NCBI GenBank assembly: GCA_005884825.1
Contig: VAZT01000009.1
Location: 1-12,019 of the forward strand
DNA from: Alphaproteobacteria bacterium
GTDB lineage: Bacteria > Pseudomonadota > Alphaproteobacteria > ATCC43930 > CGMCC-115725
DNA length: 12,019 nucleotides
Reading direction: 5' to 3'
The notes under the pieces are model-generated. The model saw only the letters and a program-made list of their open reading frames with translations. It ran no database searches and was not told the DNA's origin. Numbering within the stretch: position 1 is the stretch's first letter; each line of letters begins with the position of its first letter. Below are positions 7,062 through 12,019 of this stretch, one piece after another. The translations under genes were made by a program, and so were the position numbers.

Positions 7062-7802
7062 ATGTTGGAGCGGAACCTAGTTGAAGCGAAGCCCGGAAAA
7101 GAGCTTTGGCGCCTCGCTACACTTACCCGAAACATATCGCGCACTTTGAGTCGGAGGGACAGGTTGCGTCAATTTTTGATCCTCGCGGGCGCGGAGAACC
7201 TGTTGGACCACGAACTTGTCGAGGTCATGCTCTTCACCAACAACCCGAGAGCTGACGCCGAAGCACTGGCCGAAGAGCTTCTCGATAGATTTGGCAGTCT
7301 TGCAGAGGTGTTGAGCGCCGAACCCGAGGCGCTGGCGGCCGCGGGTCTAAGCATGTCCGCAATTGCCGGGGTCAGATTGGTTCGCGAGATGGCGCTTCGG
7401 TTTATGCGGGCAGAATTGCATAGCCGCCCGCTGGTCGCATCTCGCGACATATTGGTCGACTATTGCAGTGCGCAAATTGCCCACAGCAAAGTTGAGGAAT
7501 TCCACATACTCTTCCTGGATCGCAAGAATGCATTGATCAAGCACGAGCGGCAGCAGCGCGGGACGGTCGATCACACGCCGGTTTATACTCGCGAAGTCGT
7601 CAAACGCGCGCTCGAGCTCGGGGCGTCCGCCTTGATCCTGGTACACAACCACCCCTCGGGCGATCCTACCCCCTCGAAGGCGGACATTGCGGTGACCAAG
7701 GACATCGTCAGGGCCGCCGCCCCGCTCGGCGTGACCGTGCACGACCACTTGATCATCGGCCGCGGCGACCACAGCAGTTTGCGCGACCTCGGACTGATTT
7801 GA
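7062..7802 (+). CDS. RadC family protein, second (tandem paralogous) copy
   Basis: A 246-residue RadC paralogue with intact JAMM ligands (His195, His197, Ser205, Asp208 in HNHPSGDPTPSKAD). Aligned by eye with the upstream copy, the last ~108 residues are about 93% identical, with mostly synonymous changes and about 89% nucleotide identity over the last 250 bases. The preceding ~106 residues are only about 58% identical. The N-terminal half also uses more A/T-ending codons (for example cta, ata, aca and act early on), unlike its neighbours. This mosaic suggests an acquired or old paralogue whose 3' half was converted by the neighbour. The first ~30 residues match nothing in copy 1. ATG 7062 lacks a Shine-Dalgarno, so the start is uncertain (a TTG near 7146, just before the conserved RDRLRQ, is possible). 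A 138-base gap separates the copies. Confidence 0.85.
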   Translation: MLERNLVEAKPGKELWRLATLTRNISRTLSRRDRLRQFLILAGAENLLDHELVEVMLFTNNPRADAEALAEELLDRFGSLAEVLSAEPEALAAAGLSMSAIAGVRLVREMALRFMRAELHSRPLVASRDILVDYCSAQIAHSKVEEFHILFLDRKNALIKHERQQRGTVDHTPVYTREVVKRALELGASALILVHNHPSGDPTPSKADIAVTKDIVRAAAPLGVTVHDHLIIGRGDHSSLRDLGLI

Positions 7803-7820
7803 GGGTGGCCGCCCGGCGCT

Positions 7821-8165
7821 TCATTCGCAGGCGGGCTCGAGCCTCAGATGCCTCTCGATGCGGCGAACCCGCTCGTCGAGCTCGCTGATCAGAATGCCGT
7901 GTCCGAGCACGGTTGAATGATAGTGGGTAAGGGCGTCGCGGAGCGAAGCGAGGCCGGCGGCGAGATCATCGAGCTTGCGGTCGTGGCCGGCGACGATCTC
8001 GCTCAGCCCGGCTACAACTCCATTCAGTCCACCCACCGTCCCGCGCAGCTCGGCGACCTCGGCGGAGAGATCGTCGAGCTTGCAGTCATGGCCGGTCACC
8101 GTGCGGGCGACTTGCGTCAGCAACTGGTAGACAGCGGCGATATCAGGCCCGTTTGGACCACTCAT
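7821..8165 (-). CDS. Small coiled-coil protein with internal repeats
   Basis: A 114-residue protein without a recognised domain. It is rich in Leu, Val, Ala and Asp with heptad-like spacing. Two copies of an 18-residue unit (GHDxKLDDLxAxxAxLR; residues 24-41 and 59-76) lie exactly 35 residues, five heptads, apart. A weaker third unit starts at Gly88-His89 (ending SELDERVRRIE). The repeat is visible in DNA at 7962-7991 and 8067-8096. No signal peptide or membrane segment is seen, so a soluble, self-assembling coiled coil or adaptor is likely. ATG 8165 is chosen because the frame upstream runs into the kinase gene; AAGAG lies about eight bases before it. It starts 19 bases after the kinase stop, so it is probably co-transcribed and may partner the kinase, which is inference from position only. 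Confidence 0.72.
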   Translation of the reverse strand: MSGPNGPDIAAVYQLLTQVARTVTGHDCKLDDLSAEVAELRGTVGGLNGVVAGLSEIVAGHDRKLDDLAAGLASLRDALTHYHSTVLGHGILISELDERVRRIERHLRLEPACE

Positions 8166-8184
8166 GCGATAACTCTTGCGGTGG

Positions 8185-9849
8185 TTACGCGACCCGGTCA
8201 AGCGCTTCGCGTGCCGCGCTCGCCAGGTCTTCCTTGCGATAGGGCTTGCTGAGGAGCGGCGCGCAGGCGGCCAGCGGACCCCCATCTCCGTTCAGCCGCG
8301 CTTCCGAGAACCCCGAAGTAAAGACGATCTTGATTTCCGGCCAGCGCTGACGGGCCCGATGTGCCAACTCGCGGCCGTTGATGCCGCCTGGCATCACGAT
8401 GTCGGTCAGGAGCAGATCGATGCTCTGCCGATCCAGCAATTCGAGACCTGCCGCCGCATTCCCCGCTGCGAGTACCCGGTAGCCGAGCTCGCCGAGCTGG
8501 CGCGTAACGATGCGGCGCAACGCCTCGTTGTCTTCGACCACCAAAACCGACTCGCCTCTGCCCTGGACTAGCGGAGTTGAAGCGCTCTCCTCGACGATCA
8601 CCACATCCGCGGCCACGTGCGGCAGGAAGAGCCGGAACGTCGTGCCAATTCCGGGCTCGCTGTAGACGCCGATATGACCGCCCGATTGCTTGATGAAGCC
8701 AAAGACCATGCTGAGCCCGAGGCCGGTGCCCTTGTCCCGGCTCTTGGTCGTGAAGAACGGCTCGAAAATTCGATGCATGACCTCCGGGGTCATGCCGCAC
8801 CCGGTATCGCTGACTTCGAGCATGACATAGCCGCCCGCCACGACCTCGGCGTGCTGCGCGGCATAATCCGTGTCGAGCGTGCGATTGGCAGTCACGATCA
8901 TAAGACGCCCGCCTTCGGGCATCGCATCGCGGGCATTGGTGGCCAGATTGGTGAGGCTCGCCTCGAGCTGTGCCGGGTCGACGACGACCGGGCCCAGCTC
9001 AGCGGCGAGATCGAGCGATATTTCGATGTCCTCGCCGATGGTTCGGCGCAGCAGCCGAGTGATCCCGGAGACCAGTTCGTTGACGTCGACATGCTGCGGC
9101 CGGAGCGGCTGCTGCCGGGCGAAGGCGAGCAGGCGACGCGTCAGATCGGCCCCGCGAAATGCTGCGTCGAGCGCCTCGTGCGCCAGCTCGTCGATATCGG
9201 GATCATCCCCTTTCAGGTCGCGCAGCAGGTCGATATTGCCGATGATGACGCCGAGCATGTTGTTGAAGTCATGCGCCATGCCGCCGGTCAGATTTCCGAT
9301 GGCCTCCATTTTCTGAGCCTGGTGGAGCTGCGCCTCCAGCTTGGTCCGCTCGGCTTGCTCCCGGTGCTGAGCGGAGAGGTCGCGCAGGATGCCGGTAAAG
9401 TGCCGGTGTCCGCCGGCCCACCATTCGGCGATCGACAGATGCGCCGGAAAAACCGACCCGTCTCTGCGGCAGACTTCGAGCTCCCGGACCGTCCACAAAT
9501 AGCGCGCGGTATTACGCTCGGGTTCCTGCCGCATCGCCGGGGGCAGCAGCACCCGCATATTCTGGCCGATCAATTCCGCCGCCCGGTAACCGGTCATTGC
9601 TTCGGCCGCCCGGCTGAATTCCTGGATGATGCCGTGCTGGTCGCTGACGATGATCGCGTCGACCGCGGTCTCGAAGATCGCCCGATACCGGCTCTCACGC
9701 TCCCTCAGCTCCAGCTCGATGGCCGCGCGCCTGATGCGCTCATATCGAAGCCGGACGACGAGAAGTCCCACCAGAAGGCCGAGCACCGGCGAGGCGGCGG
9801 CGGCAACCGAATAGAGGGCATCGAGGATTTCGGGGACGAGACCAGGCAT
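8185..9849 (-). CDS. Hybrid sensor histidine kinase (TM-PAS-HisKA-HATPase-receiver)
   Basis: A 554-residue inner-membrane hybrid kinase. Order: one hydrophobic segment (about 11-34, LYSVAAAASPVLGLLVGLL); a PAS domain (about 52-160, from RYRAIFETAVDAIIVSD to FTGILRDLS); HisKA with the phosphorylated His193 in GGMAHDFNNM; HATPase_c with N-box Asn301/Asn305 (NLATNARDAM), G1 DTGCGM (348-353), F-box FEPFFTT and G2 GTGLGLS (374-380). A C-terminal receiver domain has the acidic pair in VVEDNE (Glu439/Asp440), phospho-acceptor Asp483 (LLLTDIVMPGG), Thr511 and Lys535 (SKPYR). The HDFNN-type H-box and fused receiver place it in the same broad group as CckA-like phosphorelay kinases. The final output partner is not encoded nearby. 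ATG 9849 is preferred over GTG 9885. Two CtrA boxes lie upstream. The small coiled-coil gene follows in the same operon. Confidence 0.93.
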   Translation of the reverse strand: MPGLVPEILDALYSVAAAASPVLGLLVGLLVVRLRYERIRRAAIELELRERESRYRAIFETAVDAIIVSDQHGIIQEFSRAAEAMTGYRAAELIGQNMRVLLPPAMRQEPERNTARYLWTVRELEVCRRDGSVFPAHLSIAEWWAGGHRHFTGILRDLSAQHREQAERTKLEAQLHQAQKMEAIGNLTGGMAHDFNNMLGVIIGNIDLLRDLKGDDPDIDELAHEALDAAFRGADLTRRLLAFARQQPLRPQHVDVNELVSGITRLLRRTIGEDIEISLDLAAELGPVVVDPAQLEASLTNLATNARDAMPEGGRLMIVTANRTLDTDYAAQHAEVVAGGYVMLEVSDTGCGMTPEVMHRIFEPFFTTKSRDKGTGLGLSMVFGFIKQSGGHIGVYSEPGIGTTFRLFLPHVAADVVIVEESASTPLVQGRGESVLVVEDNEALRRIVTRQLGELGYRVLAAGNAAAGLELLDRQSIDLLLTDIVMPGGINGRELAHRARQRWPEIKIVFTSGFSEARLNGDGGPLAACAPLLSKPYRKEDLASAAREALDRVA

Positions 9850-9897
9850 TGTGAGCGACCCGATTTTCCAATGTCGCGGCGCCACCGGATCAGTTGG

Positions 9898-9913
9898 TTA
9901 ACGCCTTCTTAAC
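9898..9913 (-). promoter_or_regulatory. CtrA-type box 1 (TTAA-N7-TTAAC), kinase-proximal
   Basis: The plus strand reads TTAACGCCTTCTTAAC, which fits TTAA-N7-TTAAC exactly. The minus strand also gives TTAA-N7-TTAACC when extended to 9896. It ends 48 bases before the kinase ATG (9849), a position compatible with control of that promoter. CtrA is the conserved cell-cycle response regulator of alphaproteobacteria; binding here is inferred from sequence only. Confidence 0.6.
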
Positions 9914-9981
9914 TTGCTCGCCCGAACGTCAGAAACCCGTCAAAAACTCAGATCAAAAAAGCATCGGGGAAGATCTTTCTC

Positions 9982-9997
9982 TTAAAATTGCATTAAC
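9982..9997 (+). promoter_or_regulatory. CtrA-type box 2 (TTAA-N7-TTAAC)
   Basis: The plus strand reads TTAAAATTGCATTAAC, a second exact match to TTAA-N7-TTAAC, 84 bases from the first. It lies about 160 bases before the dehydrogenase start and about 130 before the kinase start. AT-richness raises the chance of a random match, but two perfect nine-base matches in one spacer is notable. Confidence 0.5.
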
Positions 9998-10155
9998 ATT
10001 TTATGAAGTCGTGAGATCTGGTCGGTATAGGATATATCTAACTTTATGTTCTTAGCGCTTGGACTGCGACACCCCAATCAATAAAAAGCATTTGAGCGCG
10101 GGCCCGTGATCGCCGCTAATATCGGTGTCCTCGATCTTTGAGCGGGAGCAATGGC

Positions 10156-11322
10156 ATGTTTGTGAGCCTATCGGACGAGCAGCGCCGCTTCGTGCAGACT
10201 GTCCGCGACCTGGCGCAGCGCGAATTCCGCCCACACGCACTGCGTTGCATGGACGGCACCTTTCCGTGGGAAAACATGCGCGCCCTCGCCGAATTGGGCG
10301 TCCTCGGGATGGCGGTGCCGGAGGAATATGGCGGTCTCGGATTGCCGGTCTTCGACACCGCGCTCGTTCTCGAGGAGATCGCCAAGACCTGCTACGTGAC
10401 GGCCATGGCGGTGCTCGGCGAGGTCGGCGTGCAGACCCGCATCATCGCGACCTACGCGCCGCAGGAGATCAAGGCGCGCATCCTGCCGGCAGTGTGCAGC
10501 GGCGACGCGATCCTGGCGATCTGCATGACCGAGCCCGATGCCGGCACCGACGTCGCCAATTACAAGACCAATGTCGAGACCGGCGGCAACGCCCTCAAGC
10601 TCAATGGCGTCAAGACCCTGATCAGCCGCGCCGACGAAGCGCAAATGTTTGTCGTCTTCACCCGGGTCGACCGCCGGCCCGGCCGCGAGGGGATCGGCTG
10701 CGTGCTCGTCGAGCGCGGCACCCCGGGCTTTTCGGTGACCGGCACGTATCACACGATGGGCGGCGAGAACTTGCACGAGATCCGCTTCGAGGATTGCATT
10801 CTGCCGCCCGAGAATCTGGTTCTGCACGAGGACGGGTTTCGCAAGTTGCTCACGGCCTTCAATACGCAGCGCTGCCTCAACCCGAGCATCTCGCTGGGCC
10901 TCGCCGAGGGGGCGCTCGAAGAAGCGGTGCGCTACGCCAACGAACGCCGAGCATTCGGCCGCGCGATCGGCGAGTTCCAAGGCATGCGTTGGAAAATCGC
11001 CGAGATGTACAAGGACATCGAGGTCGGCCGCAGCATGCTCTACCGCGCCTGCGCCAGCGCCGACCCGTTCCCCGACCCGCTCTTGGCGGCGGTCGCCAAG
11101 ACCTATTGCAACGAGATGGCCTTGCGCGTCACCAGCGAGGCGATCCAAGTGCATGGCGGCTACGGCTTCACCGACGAATTCCCGGTCTCGCGCTTCTACC
11201 GCGGCGCCCGCTACGGCACCTTGGGCGGCGGCACCACCGAAACCCTGCGCGACCTGATCGGCAAGCGCGTCTTGGCCGGCCTCGACCCGGTCGACGGCAT
11301 CCTCGGAATGGGCATGTTCTGA
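10156..11322 (+). CDS. Acyl-CoA dehydrogenase family flavoprotein, catalytic Glu not conserved
   Basis: A 388-residue cytosolic FAD enzyme of the acyl-CoA dehydrogenase fold. Order: N-terminal helical domain (SDEQRRFVQTVRDLAQREF; PEEYGGLGLP at 55-64), a beta domain with signature 1 CMTEPDAGTD (123-132), and a C-terminal helical domain with ANERRAFGRAIGEFQ and signature 2 (QVHGGYGFTDEFP, from about 331). At the position of the MCAD base (Glu in YEGT) this protein has Gly358 in TLGGGTTET. At the alternative base position used by isovaleryl- and long-chain enzymes (LERL-like) it has Gln238 (FNTQR). A standard alpha-proton abstraction would therefore need another residue; an unusual substrate or a different reaction is possible. 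ATG 10156 has GGGAG (10144-10148) seven bases ahead. It stands alone, divergent from the kinase. Confidence 0.92.
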   Translation: MFVSLSDEQRRFVQTVRDLAQREFRPHALRCMDGTFPWENMRALAELGVLGMAVPEEYGGLGLPVFDTALVLEEIAKTCYVTAMAVLGEVGVQTRIIATYAPQEIKARILPAVCSGDAILAICMTEPDAGTDVANYKTNVETGGNALKLNGVKTLISRADEAQMFVVFTRVDRRPGREGIGCVLVERGTPGFSVTGTYHTMGGENLHEIRFEDCILPPENLVLHEDGFRKLLTAFNTQRCLNPSISLGLAEGALEEAVRYANERRAFGRAIGEFQGMRWKIAEMYKDIEVGRSMLYRACASADPFPDPLLAAVAKTYCNEMALRVTSEAIQVHGGYGFTDEFPVSRFYRGARYGTLGGGTTETLRDLIGKRVLAGLDPVDGILGMGMF

Positions 11323-11337
11323 CCCCGCGGGCGCGAT

Positions 11338-11374
11338 TTTCCCTGCCACTGGGGAAACAGCAGGCAAGTTTTTT
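11338..11374 (+). terminator. Possible terminator of the acyl-CoA dehydrogenase gene
   Basis: TTTCCC (11338-11343) can pair with GGGAAA (11352-11357) around an eight-base loop, 16 bases after the dehydrogenase stop. A run of six T follows at about 11369-11374. The T run is about a dozen bases away from the stem, further than in a textbook intrinsic terminator. An alternative pairing uses CCTGC (11342-11346) and GCAGG (11360-11364), which brings the stem nearer to the T run. Confidence 0.35.
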
Positions 11375-11455
11375 GTTTGGGCCCCGAAATCGGCCTCCCC
11401 GGACGAGTATTTCTCAGTCAGATCAAGCCCTTGCGCTAGTTTCCCGCAGCGAGCC

Positions 11456-11479
11456 GGCAGGGAAAATATTTTCGCTGCC
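11456..11479. repeat. 24-base imperfect palindrome in the GGGAAA cluster
   Basis: The two halves mirror each other around the central AT of AAAATATTTT, with arms starting GGCAG and ending CTGCC. Only one position per arm fails to pair (11461 against 11474). The left arm GGCAGGGAAAA is also the exact reverse complement of 11337-11347, linking it to the first motif after the dehydrogenase gene. Confidence 0.6.
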
Positions 11480-11511
11480 ATGGGTTTAGCAGGGAAAGAG
11501 TAGGGAAACGA

Positions 11512-11560
11512 GGCGGGCCGAGCGCGAACCGTCTCGAGACGGCCGTCACCCGCCCCTTTT
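11512..11560 (+). terminator. Nested hairpin with T tract, possible terminator
   Basis: GGCGGG (11512-11517) and CCCGCC (11549-11554) can form an outer stem enclosing the exact 14-base palindrome CCGTCTCGAGACGG (11529-11542), followed by TTTT at 11557-11560. It is oriented for transcripts coming from the left, yet lies almost 190 bases past the dehydrogenase stop. A mobile-element end or protein-binding palindrome is an alternative. Confidence 0.3.
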
Positions 11561-11704
11561 GCAACCGACGCGACGGCCCCGATAGCGCACACAACCGCGC
11601 GGATGGCCAGGGCGAGAGTTAAACTCAACCCGATCATAGCAGGCGCAATATATGACGCCATCATGGCAATTTTGCGGAACCCGAAACAGTTGGGGCGTAC
11701 TGTC

Positions 11705-12019
11705 TCATTCGAGCAACTCCGCGATGCCGTCAATGAACCTTTGAGCCTCCTCGATAGCGGATATCGCTTCCGGGAGCGGCACGGTCGCGGCACTATCTCG
11801 TAATCAGCAACGGTCTTGAAGTCATAAGCCTGCGACAGGAACCGCGGCAGTTCGCCGATGCGGGGCTCATTCCTCGCCAGGCGGGAAAATTGGGCGTGAA
11901 CCCCATGGTGCGTTTTGGGCACGTTACCGATGCGCTCGAAGATCAACGCTTGTGCGGCGTGAAACGCCGCGAGGTAAGCGGCGCGACCTGCGGCTTCCGG
12001 AAGCTCGATACCGGCGACC
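11705..12019 (-). pseudogene. HEPN-domain protein gene, frameshifted, 5' end outside window
   Basis: The minus strand from the right edge reads 72 residues of a HEPN domain (PF05168-like): GRAAYLAAFHAAQALIFERI, then VPKTHHGVHAQFSRLARNEP, LPRFLSQAYDFKTVADYEI. This matches the family pattern of a helix with AYYAAFHAA, PKTH-x-GV and LK/ADYE near the C-terminus. Just after DYEI (about 11793) the frame is lost. One missing base (a G in ATAGTG, restoring ATAGGTG) would give G-A-A-T followed by VPLPEAISAIEEAQRFIDGI and a stop at 11705-11707, the expected final helix. HEPN proteins of this type often pair with an MNT nucleotidyltransferase in toxin-antitoxin modules; the partner would lie beyond 12019. 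Without the extra base, the frame runs on as an abnormally long extension. A decayed gene and a sequencing error are both possible. Confidence 0.75.

Larger units (their letters stand above)
9850..10155. other. AT-rich divergent control region
   Basis: About 300 bases without a gene between the hybrid kinase (minus) and the acyl-CoA dehydrogenase (plus), clearly richer in A+T than the rest of the window. It holds two perfect CtrA-type boxes (9898-9913 and 9982-9997), two AGATCT palindromes (9971-9976 and 10014-10019) and a TATA-rich patch around 10026-10040. GGGAG at 10144-10148 serves the dehydrogenase. Promoter positions for either gene cannot be fixed with confidence. Confidence 0.6.
11323..11704. 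other. Non-coding stretch with GGGAAA motifs and palindromes
   Basis: About 380 bases with no credible gene. GGGAAA or its complement occurs six times within 171 bases (11338, 11352, 11440, 11460, 11492, 11503). Also present are a near-perfect 24-base palindrome (11456-11479) and an exact 14-base palindrome (11529-11542) nested in a larger hairpin. The short plus-strand frame at 11603-11803 runs antisense into the HEPN gene and has no recognisable motif. The region probably holds the dehydrogenase terminator and a dispersed-repeat-like element. Confidence 0.55.

Noticed and set aside
7803..7820. Small GGGTGGCCGCCC palindrome between convergent radC copy 2 and the coiled-coil gene
   Set aside because: It is too short and has no T tract; it cannot be supported as a terminator.
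8617..9912. 431-codon plus-strand frame opposite the hybrid kinase
   Set aside because: It is antisense to well-conserved kinase motifs and itself shows no recognisable domain.
10125..11489. 454-codon plus-strand frame over the acyl-CoA dehydrogenase
   Set aside because: Arg/His-rich off-frame translation with no domain; the dehydrogenase frame has a ribosome site and full family motifs.
11603..11803. 66-codon plus-strand frame, possible small protein
   Set aside because: Half of it is antisense to the HEPN 3' end; it has no ribosome site or recognisable motif.
10168..11946. 592-codon minus-strand open frame opposite the acyl-CoA dehydrogenase
   Set aside because: It is the GC3 shadow of the dehydrogenase gene joined to the HEPN reading frame after the frameshift. 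Only the HEPN part from about 11790 to the right edge is meaningful.
1..12019. CRISPR arrays, tRNA/rRNA genes, transposases, integrases, phage genes
   Set aside because: No regularly spaced repeats, tRNA-like cloverleaf, rRNA motif or recombinase signature was seen on either strand.

Overview
This window is GC-rich and densely packed, with long spurious open frames opposite real genes, as expected at high GC3. It looks like a chromosomal segment of an alphaproteobacterium, probably of the Hyphomicrobiales (Bradyrhizobium-like) or a related order. The main support is two exact matches to the CtrA cell-cycle regulator consensus (TTAA-N7-TTAAC) in the control region at 9850-10155. The family content (glutathionyl-hydroquinone reductase, ICL/PEPM-like lyase, acyl-CoA enzymes, hybrid kinase) fits but does not prove it. 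The taxonomic placement is an inference.

Layout. 1-272 (-): 5' part of a nucleoside phosphorylase-like gene running off the left edge. 439-2165 (+): glutathionyl-hydroquinone reductase followed closely by a class I SAM methyltransferase. 2146-3560 (-): ICL/PEPM-like lyase translationally coupled to an AhpD-like/carboxymuconolactone decarboxylase protein, whose 3' end overlaps the methyltransferase by 20 bases. 3778-4659 (+): cysteine-rich protein that reads as two MarR-like winged-helix halves in one chain. 4666-5277 (-): PPOX-type flavoprotein. 5404-7802 (+): enoyl-CoA hydratase, then two tandem RadC paralogues. 7821-9849 (-): membrane-anchored PAS/HisKA/HATPase/receiver hybrid kinase followed by a small coiled-coil protein with internal repeats. 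10156-11322 (+): acyl-CoA dehydrogenase family protein lacking the usual catalytic glutamate. 11323-11704: non-coding stretch with repeated GGGAAA motifs and palindromes. 11705-12019 (-): 3' part of a HEPN-domain gene carrying an apparent one-base frameshift, 5' end outside the window.

How the genes fit together. Most units are one or two genes in alternating orientation, consistent with core-like chromosome plus a few accessory pieces (the second radC, the broken HEPN gene and the repeat-rich spacer). The redox/detoxification genes (GSH-hydroquinone reductase, AhpD-like protein, PPOX flavoprotein) and the acyl-CoA genes (enoyl-CoA hydratase, acyl-CoA dehydrogenase) are general metabolism and do not form a clear pathway here. 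No CRISPR array, tRNA, rRNA, transposase or phage gene was seen. I did not find a convincing new multi-gene system. The points most worth following are the paired CtrA boxes at the kinase promoter, the radC mosaic, the tandem winged-helix protein, the base-less acyl-CoA dehydrogenase and the frameshifted HEPN gene.
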